7,769 nt of DNA from contig JAFGPU010000357.1 of assembly GCA_016936035.1 (NCBI GenBank), forward strand, positions 1-7,769, read 5' to 3'. The notes under the pieces were generated by a model that saw only the letters and a program-made list of their open reading frames with translations, was not told the DNA's origin and searched no databases. The position numbers and the translations under genes were made by a program. Positions 1 to 7,566 of this stretch are shown piece after piece. Source of the DNA: Acidimicrobiales bacterium (GTDB taxonomy: Bacteria > Actinomycetota > Acidimicrobiia > Acidimicrobiales > VFJN01). Every line of letters starts with the position of its first letter. Position 1 is the stretch's first letter.

Positions 1-125
1 CGGCGGGCGATGCCGACCACCCGGGCGATGCGCTCGTCGTGCTGGAGCAACGGCACGAGGCCGTGGCCGAACGTGCCGGTCGGCCCGGTGACGGCCACCA
101 CCAGACCAGACGCGTCGACGGGCAT
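1..125 (-). CDS. NAD(P)-dependent epimerase/dehydratase, N-terminal fragment (runs off the window start)
   Basis: Only the first 41 codons or so are present; the rest lies to the left of the window. Translating the minus strand from the ATG at 125 gives a hydrophobic beta strand (LVVAVTG) followed by GPTGTFG, a GxxGxxG dinucleotide-binding loop. A helix and a second strand ending VVGIARR follow. This is the classic opening of an extended short-chain dehydrogenase (NAD-dependent epimerase/dehydratase, NmrA/SDR type), a cytosolic Rossmann enzyme acting on nucleotide sugars or similar substrates. The substrate cannot be told from this fragment. It is divergent from the sensor kinase gene, with start codons 58 bases apart. 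A TAGCTT box lies 6 bases upstream of the ATG with no Shine-Dalgarno sequence, so the transcript may be leaderless. Family is fairly certain, exact function unknown. Confidence 0.78.
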   Translation of the reverse strand, partial: MPVDASGLVVAVTGPTGTFGHGLVPLLQHDERIARVVGIAR

Positions 126-131
126 GGGCGG

Positions 132-137
132 AAGCTA
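132..137 (-). promoter_or_regulatory. Putative -10 box (TAGCTT) of the epimerase gene
   Basis: Read on the minus strand, TAGCTT ends 6 bases before the ATG at 125. It fits the actinobacterial TANNNT -10 pattern and would place the transcription start on or next to the start codon. No clear -35 element is visible. This is inferred from the motif and from its matching position at other genes in the window. Confidence 0.45.
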
Positions 138-171
138 CCCCGCGGTAGGGGTGCGCGGGGCGGCGGATGCG

Positions 172-1337
<1,166 letters not shown>

Positions 1338-1371
1338 CGGGCGTCCGACCGCATCAGCACGATGGGGCGCG

Positions 1372-1917
1372 GTGAGGCGTGGAATCGAAGCATCGACGAC
1401 CGTGAACGTCCCTTTCGACCAGGCCCGGGAGGTGCTGTGCGACGACCCCGGCCTGGTGGTCGCTGACGTGGTGACGGCGGACGACCGGCGGGAGCGCCGG
1501 TACTCGTCGATGCTCGGCGTCGAGCTGGGCGGCGGCGGGGTGCGCCAGGGCGTCGACATCGAGATCGGCGACCCGACCAAGGCCGACGACGCCATCTCGT
1601 TGCCGGTGCGCTGGCAGGCGAGCGGTCGCGACCGCCTCTTCCCGGTGTTCGCGGGCGTGATCGAGGCTCGCGACGAGGGCGACGACGCCGTGCTGCTCAC
1701 CGTGCGCGGCACCTACACGGTGCCCCTGGGCGCGCTCGGACGGTTCGGCGACGGTCTCGTCGGCCGGCGCGTCGCCCGTCACTCGCTCATCGACTTCGTC
1801 GAGCACGCCGCCGATCGGCTCGACCGCGAAGTGCACCGGCGCACCACGCCGGGCACGTGGCAGCCGGTGGCCCACCCGGTCGAGCTGCGCGAGATGGCCG
1901 GCGAGGCGCCGGGATAG
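1372..1917 (+). CDS. SRPBCC (START-like) family protein, function unknown
   Basis: A 181-residue soluble protein with no signal peptide. It opens with a strand (ASTTVNVPFDQA) followed by a helix, as in polyketide-cyclase/START-like folds. Alternating strands fill the middle. A stretch reading LTVRGTYTVPLGALG (about 104-118) resembles the glycine/proline-rich turn before the long C-terminal helix (RHSLIDFVEHAADRL) of actinobacterial SRPBCC proteins. Such folds hold a hydrophobic ligand cavity; no catalytic residues can be named here. The frame carries the kinase stop codon 54 bases upstream and the GTG at 1372 is the only start between them, so this start is forced. It lies 51 bases after the kinase and may be cotranscribed with it. 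It ends one base short of the convergent lipoprotein gene. The gene is real by length and codon pattern; the family call is moderate. Confidence 0.62.
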   Translation: MRRGIEASTTVNVPFDQAREVLCDDPGLVVADVVTADDRRERRYSSMLGVELGGGGVRQGVDIEIGDPTKADDAISLPVRWQASGRDRLFPVFAGVIEARDEGDDAVLLTVRGTYTVPLGALGRFGDGLVGRRVARHSLIDFVEHAADRLDREVHRRTTPGTWQPVAHPVELREMAGEAPG

Positions 1918-1918
1918 G

Positions 1919-2479
1919 TCAGGGCCTCTCGTAGGTGCCGCGCAGGGTCGCCGTGGCTGCTGCGGGGGCCGACTCGACGGCGGCCGCCGCTTCGTCGGCC
2001 TCGTCCCCGGCGCCGATGCCTGACGGCTCCTCCAGCGCGTACAGCGTGAACGCGTAGGTGTGGTCGCCTTCGGGCGGGCACGGACCGGCCCAACCCGGTT
2101 CGCCGAAGCCGTTGTCGGCCTCGACGGCCCCGGGTGGAAGATCGCCCTCTGCGAGCTCGGTGGCCTCCGGAGGCAGGCCGGCGACGACCCAGTGGACGAA
2201 GCCGTCCGCGTCCGGGTCGCGGACGACGAGCGCCAGCTCGGCGGTCGCGTCGGGCACGCCCTCGAACGCGAGGGGCGGGGAGACGTCGTCGCCGTCGCAG
2301 GTGTGCCGCTGGGGCACGGGGTCGCCGTCGGCGAAGGCGGTGCTGGTGACGACCAGGCCGCCGGCGTCGGGCGGCGGTTCGGGCGCGGCGTCGCCGTCGC
2401 CACCGTCGTCGCCGCAGCCCGCCGCAGCGACGGCCAGCACCGCCACGACCACCGCTGTCCACCACGTCCGCGCCCGCAT
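1919..2479 (-). CDS. PEBP/YbhB-family lipoprotein
   Basis: A 186-residue exported lipoprotein of the phosphatidylethanolamine-binding protein superfamily (bacterial YbhB/YbcL branch). The start at 2479 begins a textbook signal peptide: MRART, a hydrophobic core of Ala/Val/Leu, then AAAGC with C22 as the lipidated cysteine. An Asp/Gly/Pro-rich linker follows (23-40). The PEBP core has the family landmarks in order: HTCDGDDVSPPL (59-70), RDPDADGFVHWVVAGLP (87-103, with D88, D90 and H96 lining the anion pocket) and GPCPP (132-136) with H140-x-Y142. C61 and C134 could form a disulphide. An upstream in-frame ATG at 2548 would add 23 proline-rich residues before the signal peptide and is less likely. 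The bacterial role of the family is not settled; ligand binding is presumed. It is divergent from maltokinase and convergent with the SRPBCC gene. No Shine-Dalgarno sequence is seen. Confidence 0.88.
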   Translation of the reverse strand: MRARTWWTAVVVAVLAVAAAGCGDDGGDGDAAPEPPPDAGGLVVTSTAFADGDPVPQRHTCDGDDVSPPLAFEGVPDATAELALVVRDPDADGFVHWVVAGLPPEATELAEGDLPPGAVEADNGFGEPGWAGPCPPEGDHTYAFTLYALEEPSGIGAGDEADEAAAAVESAPAAATATLRGTYERP

Positions 2480-2576
2480 GGCGGGCAAGTGTGGCAGATC
2501 CCGCCACGGGGCTGGTGGCGGCGGTCGGACGCCTGTGGCGGTGGTCACCGTCGAACCCGGGGCGTCTCAGGAGTGC

Positions 2577-2582
2577 TAGGCA
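2577..2582 (+). promoter_or_regulatory. Putative extended -10 box (TGCTAGGCA) of the maltokinase-glgB operon
   Basis: TAGGCA, preceded by TGC as in an extended -10 element, ends 6 bases before the GTG at 2589. The 11-base string GTGCTAGGCAG (2573-2583) recurs exactly at 6215-6225 ahead of the transporter gene. The last base is A rather than the usual T, which weakens the call. Confidence 0.42.
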
Positions 2583-2588
2583 GGAGGC

Positions 2589-3959
2589 GTGCCACGCCTC
2601 GACGATCTGGCCGAGAAGTTGGCTCCGCTGCTGGGCAGCTTCCTTCCCCGGCAGCGGTGGTTCGCGGGCCACGAGCCGCCCACATCGGTGTCGCTGACCA
2701 CCCTCGACCTGCGTGACGGCGACCCGATCCTGGCCTGGTTCCTGGTCGACGCCGTCGACGCCGCGGGGGGCCGGGCCACGTACCAGGTGGTGCTGGGCGG
2801 TCGGCCCGCGCCGTGCGAGCTCGAGTTCCTCCACGGCAAGGACAGGGTCACGGTCGGCGAGGTCGACGGGACCGTCTACTACGACGCCCTGGTCGACCCC
2901 GAGCTGGCGCTGACCGTGCTCGACAAGGTGGCCCCCGACGAGTCGGCCGAGGTCGCCCGCCCCCTGCTGGTCGAGCAGTCCAACACGTCGGTCGTCTACG
3001 ACGAGCGGCTCATCCTCAAGATGTTCCGCCGCCTGCGCGCCGAGCCCAACCCGGACGTCGAGATCACCGAGGTGCTGGGCGAGCAGGGCTTCCCGCACGT
3101 GGTGCCCCAGTACGCGGCGTTGCGCTACGAGGGCGTCGACCTCGCCGTCGTGCGCCAGTACATGCTCGGCTCCACGGGCGCCTGGGAGCTCGCCCACACC
3201 TCGCTGCGCGACCTGCTCGGCACCCGCATGCCGCCCGAGGAGGCCGGTGCCGACTTCGGTCCCGAGGCGTTCACGCTCGGCGAGGTCACCGCCCGGCTGC
3301 ACCTGGCGCTGGCCGAGGCGTTCGGGACCGCGCCGGGCGAGCCCGCGCTGTGGCTCGAGAGCTTCCGCGCCCAGCTGGCCCGGGTGCCGCAGGGCCCCGT
3401 CGAGGTGGGCGACGAGGTGGTCGGGGTGCGCGACCTCATCGATCTCGACCTCGCCGCGGTCGAGGCGGCGCTCGCGGCGCTGGTGGCGGTCGGCGACCCC
3501 GGCTCGCAGCTGCGCATCCACGGTGACCTCCACCTCGGGCAGTGCCTCATGTCCGACAGGGGCTGGCTCGTCATCGACTTCGAGGGCGAGCCGGTGCGGC
3601 CGTCCGGCGAGCGGTTGGCGACGTCGTCGCCGCTGCGCGACGTGGCCGGCATGGTGCGCTCGTTCCACTACGCGTCCCGCACGGCGCTGGCCGAGCGCGG
3701 CCGCGACCTCGACCCCGAGCTGGTCGACCTGGCCGGGGCGTGGGAGGCCCGGGCCACCGACGCCTACCTCGCCGGGTACCAGCACGTCGAGGGCATCGAC
3801 GCGCTCCTGCCCGCGACGAAGGACGACCGTGACCGCGTCCGCCGGGCCTTCGAGCTCGACAAGGCGGTGTACGAGGTCATCTACGAGCTAGCGCACCGCC
3901 CCGACTGGGTCGACATCCCCGCGTCGGCGGTGCGGCGCATGCTGGCGCTCGCCGGCTGA
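2589..3959 (+). CDS. mak: Maltokinase (ATP: maltose 1-phosphotransferase)
   Basis: Phosphorylates maltose with ATP to give alpha-maltose-1-phosphate, the donor used by GlgE to build alpha-1,4-glucan; cytosolic. The 456-residue length fits the family. The N-terminal cap carries the maltokinase signature LPRQRWFAG (19-27), next to H28 where I would expect lysine. The kinase part is aminoglycoside-phosphotransferase-like: a probable ATP-lobe lysine, K144 in LILKMFRR; the catalytic loop HGDLHLGQ (311-318, D313 as likely base); and the metal-binding DFEGEP (330-335), both highly typical of Mak/Pep2. No trehalose synthase domain is fused, unlike TreS-Pep2 proteins. The GTG start is supported by the N-terminal motif and the -10-like box upstream. 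The apparent AGGAGG sits only one base before the GTG, too close to act as a ribosome site. It is the first gene of a tight two-gene operon with glgB. Confidence 0.93.
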   Translation: MPRLDDLAEKLAPLLGSFLPRQRWFAGHEPPTSVSLTTLDLRDGDPILAWFLVDAVDAAGGRATYQVVLGGRPAPCELEFLHGKDRVTVGEVDGTVYYDALVDPELALTVLDKVAPDESAEVARPLLVEQSNTSVVYDERLILKMFRRLRAEPNPDVEITEVLGEQGFPHVVPQYAALRYEGVDLAVVRQYMLGSTGAWELAHTSLRDLLGTRMPPEEAGADFGPEAFTLGEVTARLHLALAEAFGTAPGEPALWLESFRAQLARVPQGPVEVGDEVVGVRDLIDLDLAAVEAALAALVAVGDPGSQLRIHGDLHLGQCLMSDRGWLVIDFEGEPVRPSGERLATSSPLRDVAGMVRSFHYASRTALAERGRDLDPELVDLAGAWEARATDAYLAGYQHVEGIDALLPATKDDRDRVRRAFELDKAVYEVIYELAHRPDWVDIPASAVRRMLALAG

Positions 3960-3973
3960 TGGGCGCGACGTGA
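3959..3973 (+). promoter_or_regulatory. Four-codon mini-ORF bridging the maltokinase stop and glgB start
   Basis: The maltokinase stop TGA (3957-3959) overlaps an ATG (3959-3961). That ATG opens a reading frame M-G-A-T that stops at TGA (3971-3973), and this TGA in turn overlaps the glgB ATG (3973-3975). Two consecutive TGATG junctions could let ribosomes terminate and re-initiate stepwise into glgB. The arrangement is visible in the sequence; its function is inferred. Confidence 0.35.
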
Positions 3974-6165
3974 TGGGAACCTCCCCCGAGGCCGCCGAGC
4001 TCCGCGCCGGGTTCGATGCCCTGGCGGCCGGCACGTGCCGCGACCCGCACCGGCTGCTCGGCGTGCACCACGACGGCCGGCAGCATGTCGTGCGCACCTG
4101 GCGCCCCGGCGCGGCCACGGCCACCCTCGCCGGTCGGCCGATGCGCCGCGTCCACGACGCCGGGGTGTTCGAGGTGCTGGTCGACGCCGAGCTCGAGCCC
4201 GGCTACACGGTGACGTTCGGGTGGGACGGCGGCGGCGAGCACACGGCGGCCGAGCCCTGGGGCTTCTGGCCGACAGTCGGCGAGCTCGACCTGCACCTGA
4301 TCGGCGAGGGCCGCCACGACCGGCTGTGGACCGTGCTCGGTGCGGACCCGCGTGGCCACCAGGGCACCGAGGGCACGGCGTTCGCCGTGTGGGCGCCGGC
4401 GGCGCGCGCGGTGCGGGTCGTGGGCGACTGGAACGGCTGGGACGGCCGCGTCCACCCGATGCGCCACCTCGGCGCGTCGGGCGTGTGGGAGATCTTCGTG
4501 CCCGAGGCCCGTCCCGGCCACCGGTACAAGTTCGAGGTGGTCGAGGCCGGCGGCGACACCCGGCTGCGGGCCGACCCGCTGGCCCGGGCGACCGAGGTCC
4601 CGCCGGCGAACGCCAGCGTCATCTTCCGGTCGAGCCACGCGTGGGGCGACGCCGCGTGGATGCAGCGCCGGGCCGGGGCGCGGCCGTGGGACGAGCGCAT
4701 GGCGGTCTACGAGGTGCACCTCGGCTCGTGGATGCGCCACCCCGACGGCCGCAGCCTGACCTACCGCGAGCTGGCCGAGCGTCTCGCCGACCACGTGGCC
4801 GACCTGGGGTTCACCCACGTCGAGCTGCTGCCCCCCACCGAGCACCCCTACGTGCCGTCGTGGGGCTACCAGGTCACCAGCTACTTCGCGCCGACGGCGC
4901 GCCACGGCGACCCCGACGGGTTCCGCGACCTGGTCGACCACCTCCACCAGCGGGGCGTCGGGGTCATCGTCGACTGGGTGCCCGCCCACTTCCCCCGTGA
5001 CGCCTGGGCGCTGGCCCGCTTCGACGGCACCGCTCTGTACGAGCACGAGGACCCCCGGCAGGGCGAGCACCCCGACTGGGGCACGCTCGTGTTCAACTTC
5101 GGCCGCAACGAGGTGCGCAACTTCCTCATCGCCAGCGGCCGCTACTGGCTGGAGGAGATGCACGTCGACGGCCTGCGGGTCGACGCGGTGGCCTCGATGC
5201 TCTACCTCGACTACTCGCGGCGCGACGGCGAGTGGGTGCCCAACCGGCTCGGCGGCCGCGAGAACCTCGACGCCATCGCCTTCCTGCAGGAGATGAACAC
5301 GGTGGTGCACCGCGACATCCCCGGGGTGCTCACCATCGCCGAGGAGTCGACCGCCTGGGGCGGGGTGTCGCGCCCCGTCGACGCCGGGGGCCTGGGATTC
5401 AGCCAGAAGTGGAACATGGGCTGGATGCACGACACGCTCGAGTACTTCTCGAACGAGCCGGTGCACCGGCGCTGGCACCACGACCTGCTGACCTTCGGCC
5501 TGACGTACGCGTGGAGCGAGAACTTCGTGCTGCCGCTCAGCCACGACGAGGTCGTGCACCTCAAGGGCTCGCTGCTGGCCAAGATGCCGGGCGACCAGTG
5601 GCAGCGCTTCGCCAACCTGCGGGCCCTGTACGCGTGGATGTGGTCGCATCCCGGCAAGCAGCTGCTGTTCATGGGCGCCGAGCTGGCCCAGGAGCGCGAG
5701 TGGAGCCACGACCGCGAGATCGACTGGTTCCTGCTGTCCGAACCGTTGCACGCGGGCGTGCGCGACCTGCTGCGCGAGCTGAACCGGGTCGAGGCCGCGC
5801 ACCCCGCGCTGTGGACCGCCGACACGACGGCGGCCGGGTTCGCCTGGCTCGACGCCGACGACCGCGAGAGCTCGGTGTACGCCTTCCTGCGCACGGGCCC
5901 GCACGGGCCGGAGCGCACGGCGCCCGAGCAGGTCGTCGCCTGCGTGGCCAACCTCACCCCGGTGCCGCGCCACGGCTACCGGCTCGGCCTGCCCCGCCCG
6001 GGGCGCTGGGTGGACGTGCTCAACACCGACGACGAGCGGTGGGGCGGCAGCGGCGTCGTGCAGCCGGAGGCGACCACCGACGGCACGCCGTGGCAGGGCC
6101 AGCCCGACTCCGCGGTGCTGACCCTGCCGCCGCTCGCGGTGCGCTGGCTGGCGCCCGCGGACTGA
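3973..6165 (+). CDS. glgB: 1,4-alpha-glucan (glycogen) branching enzyme, GH13 subfamily 9
   Basis: Cuts an alpha-1,4-glucan chain and reattaches it by an alpha-1,6 bond, making glycogen branches; cytosolic. The 730 residues are full length for the two-N-domain type. They comprise an extra N-terminal beta domain (about 20-110), CBM48 (about 130-220, with VVGDWNGWDGR), the GH13 barrel (about 240-600) and a C-terminal beta sandwich (about 625-728). The barrel begins YEVHLGSW and has region I DWVPAHF (D334, H339). The nucleophile is D404 in DGLRVDAV, the acid/base is E457 in IAEEST, and the transition-state stabiliser is D525 in SHDEVVH. These sit one residue off E. coli GlgB D405, E458 and D526 as I recall them. 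It starts 13 bases after maltokinase with no Shine-Dalgarno sequence. A GTG directly before the ATG, at 3970, is an equally possible start. Translational coupling to maltokinase is likely. Confidence 0.97.
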   Translation: MGTSPEAAELRAGFDALAAGTCRDPHRLLGVHHDGRQHVVRTWRPGAATATLAGRPMRRVHDAGVFEVLVDAELEPGYTVTFGWDGGGEHTAAEPWGFWPTVGELDLHLIGEGRHDRLWTVLGADPRGHQGTEGTAFAVWAPAARAVRVVGDWNGWDGRVHPMRHLGASGVWEIFVPEARPGHRYKFEVVEAGGDTRLRADPLARATEVPPANASVIFRSSHAWGDAAWMQRRAGARPWDERMAVYEVHLGSWMRHPDGRSLTYRELAERLADHVADLGFTHVELLPPTEHPYVPSWGYQVTSYFAPTARHGDPDGFRDLVDHLHQRGVGVIVDWVPAHFPRDAWALARFDGTALYEHEDPRQGEHPDWGTLVFNFGRNEVRNFLIASGRYWLEEMHVDGLRVDAVASMLYLDYSRRDGEWVPNRLGGRENLDAIAFLQEMNTVVHRDIPGVLTIAEESTAWGGVSRPVDAGGLGFSQKWNMGWMHDTLEYFSNEPVHRRWHHDLLTFGLTYAWSENFVLPLSHDEVVHLKGSLLAKMPGDQWQRFANLRALYAWMWSHPGKQLLFMGAELAQEREWSHDREIDWFLLSEPLHAGVRDLLRELNRVEAAHPALWTADTTAAGFAWLDADDRESSVYAFLRTGPHGPERTAPEQVVACVANLTPVPRHGYRLGLPRPGRWVDVLNTDDERWGGSGVVQPEATTDGTPWQGQPDSAVLTLPPLAVRWLAPAD

Positions 6166-6166
6166 A

Positions 6167-6181
6167 CCGGCCCGACGCCGG
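6167..6181 (+). terminator. Small GC hairpin just after glgB
   Basis: CCGGC (6167-6171) and GCCGG (6177-6181) form a 5-bp stem with a 5-base loop directly after the glgB TGA. There is no T-tract. It is a candidate terminator or RNA 3' end for the maltokinase-glgB transcript, supported only by its position. Confidence 0.28.
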
Positions 6182-6218
6182 AACGTCACGCGCTTGGTGG
6201 TTGCCTGCGCAAGGGTGC

Positions 6219-6224
6219 TAGGCA
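6219..6224 (+). promoter_or_regulatory. Putative extended -10 box (TGCTAGGCA) of the transporter gene
   Basis: TAGGCA with an upstream TGC ends 10 bases before the GTG at 6235, within the 11-base string GTGCTAGGCAG shared with the maltokinase promoter region. A TTGGTG at 6194-6199 could be a -35 element, but the spacing of 19 bases is long. Confidence 0.42.
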
Positions 6225-6234
6225 GAGCGCCGTC

Positions 6235-7458
6235 GTGATCGGAGACGTCCCCCCGCAGCCGCTCGCCGACGACGACGAACCGAGCCTGCTGACGCCCAAG
6301 TTCGTCGTCGTCATGGTCGCCGCCTTCGCCTACTTCCTGGCGATGGGGGCGACCTTGCCGACGGTGCCGCGCTTCGTCGAAGGCGAGCTGGGCGGTGGGG
6401 GGTTGGCGGTCGGGCTCGGCGTCGGGGCGATTGCCGTGTCGGCCGTGCTGCTGCGGCCGTGGGTCGGCCGCATCGGCGACACGAAGGGGCGCCGCGTGCT
6501 GGCCGTGGGCGGCTCGGTGGTGGTCGCCGTGTCGTTCCTGACCTATGCCCTGGCCACCGCGGTGTGGATGCTGGTGGCGTCCCGTCTCCTCACCGGGGTC
6601 GGCGAGGCCGCCGCCTTCGTCGGCTTCGCGATGGCCGCGCAGGACCTGGCGCCCGACCACCGCCGCGGCGAGGCGGCGTCGTACTTCTCGGTGGCCCTCT
6701 ACGGCGGGCTCGCCGCCGGACCGATCGTGGGTGAGGCGCTGGTCGACCACGGCTTCACCACGCTCTGGCTCGTCCTCGGCGGGTTCGCCGCGCTGGCGGC
6801 GGTGGCCAGCCTGTGGATCCCCACCGGCCGGACCGTGCCCGTGGCGACCGGGCGCAGCTTCCTCCAGCGCGATGCTCTCTTGCCGGGGGTGATCCTGTTC
6901 CTCGGCCTCATCCCGTTCACCGCCTTCCATGCGTTCGTCCCCCTGTTCGCCAAGGACCTCGGCCTCGACAGCGTGGGCGGCGTGCTGGCGCTGTACGCCG
7001 GCCTCGTGCTGGTCATCCGCATCGTGGGCGCCCGGCTGCCCGACCGGCTGGGGTGGCGCAAGGGCTCGACGATGGCGCTGACCGCCGTCGCCGTGGGCAT
7101 CTCGGTGGTGGCGGCGTGGGGCACCGTGGCGTCGATCTGGGTGGCGGCGGTGGCGCTCGGCCTCGGCATGTCGCTGATGTACCCGTCGTTGTTCACCGCG
7201 GTGATGGCGGCGGCGCCCGAGGACGAGCGCAGCCACGCGGTCGGCACCTTCTCGGTGTTCTTCGACCTGTCGCAGGGGCTGGGTGCCGCGCTCATCGGCG
7301 TCGTCGTCTCCCTGTCGGGCGACAACGAGCGCGCCGGCTTCGCGACGGCGGGCCTGCTGGCGTTCAGCGGGCTGGTCGTCCAGTGGCTGCTGCGCCACCG
7401 CATCGGGGCGGCCCGGCGGGATGCGCCGCCCGCAGCCGTCGATGCGGCCGGCGGATAG
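6235..7458 (+). CDS. Major facilitator superfamily (MFS) transporter
   Basis: A 407-residue inner-membrane transporter with about twelve hydrophobic helices in two six-helix halves. A short acidic cytoplasmic N-terminus (about 1-20, with DDDE) precedes helix 1 (about 23-44). The loop between helices 2 and 3 carries MFS motif A, GRIGDTKGRR (78-87), with D82 and the arginines intact. A polar cytoplasmic loop near 193-210 separates the halves. A second, weaker motif-A-like stretch (GARLPDRLGWRKG) lies in the matching loop of the second half. The C-terminal tail is Ala/Pro-rich. Overall it looks like the drug/sugar efflux type of MFS, but the substrate cannot be read from the sequence. The GTG at 6235 is the start, since the first helix follows directly. 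A separate -10-like box and a small hairpin after glgB suggest its own transcript. Confidence 0.9.
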   Translation: MIGDVPPQPLADDDEPSLLTPKFVVVMVAAFAYFLAMGATLPTVPRFVEGELGGGGLAVGLGVGAIAVSAVLLRPWVGRIGDTKGRRVLAVGGSVVVAVSFLTYALATAVWMLVASRLLTGVGEAAAFVGFAMAAQDLAPDHRRGEAASYFSVALYGGLAAGPIVGEALVDHGFTTLWLVLGGFAALAAVASLWIPTGRTVPVATGRSFLQRDALLPGVILFLGLIPFTAFHAFVPLFAKDLGLDSVGGVLALYAGLVLVIRIVGARLPDRLGWRKGSTMALTAVAVGISVVAAWGTVASIWVAAVALGLGMSLMYPSLFTAVMAAAPEDERSHAVGTFSVFFDLSQGLGAALIGVVVSLSGDNERAGFATAGLLAFSGLVVQWLLRHRIGAARRDAPPAAVDAAGG

Positions 7459-7466
7459 CGTCGGAC

Positions 7467-7500
7467 GGTCCCGGCATCGCGTCGATCTGCGTGCCGGACC
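7467..7500 (+). terminator. Hairpin downstream of the transporter, candidate terminator
   Basis: GGTCC-C-GGCA (7467-7476) pairs with TGCCGGACC (7492-7500) over 9 bp with one bulged C, and the inner bases can add a wobble and two GC pairs. It starts 8 bases after the transporter stop. No T-tract follows, as is common for actinobacterial terminator-like stems. Termination is inferred from position and stem strength. Confidence 0.42.
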
Positions 7501-7552
7501 GGGCGCACCGCCGGTCGAGCGCGGTGATGGGCGCGAACCGGACCGCCGTCGG

Positions 7553-7558
7553 TAGCCT
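7553..7558 (+). promoter_or_regulatory. Putative -10 box (TAGCCT) of the rhomboid protease gene
   Basis: TAGCCT, identical to the hexamer ahead of the sensor kinase gene, ends 8 bases before the GTG at 7567. No Shine-Dalgarno sequence lies between them, so the mRNA would have almost no leader. Confidence 0.47.
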
Positions 7559-7566
7559 CGGCACCC

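Noticed and set aside
1358..1363. CACGAT before the GTG at 1372 as a -10 box for the SRPBCC gene
   Set aside because: It is a poor match to TANNNT, and cotranscription with the upstream kinase is as likely.
2488..2493. CACACT on the minus strand as a -10 box for the lipoprotein gene
   Set aside because: It lies 8 bases before the ATG, but it lacks the initial T and does not match the TAG(C/G)C boxes seen at the other genes, so it was not annotated.
2480..2548. Upstream ATG at 2548 as the lipoprotein start
   Set aside because: It would place 23 proline-rich residues before a complete lipoprotein signal peptide, which would disrupt export. The ATG at 2479 begins directly with the positively charged n-region.
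2582..2587. AGGAGG as a perfect Shine-Dalgarno site for maltokinase
   Set aside because: It ends one base before the GTG start, far too close for normal initiation, and no later in-frame start keeps the LPRQRWFAG motif at the expected distance from the N-terminus. It more likely coincides with the promoter-to-start gap.
1779..3785. A 668-codon minus-strand frame overlapping the lipoprotein and maltokinase genes
   Set aside because: It crosses a clear lipoprotein gene in another frame and is antisense to a certain maltokinase. The translation is Arg/Gly/His-rich without domains, typical of GC-driven shadow frames.
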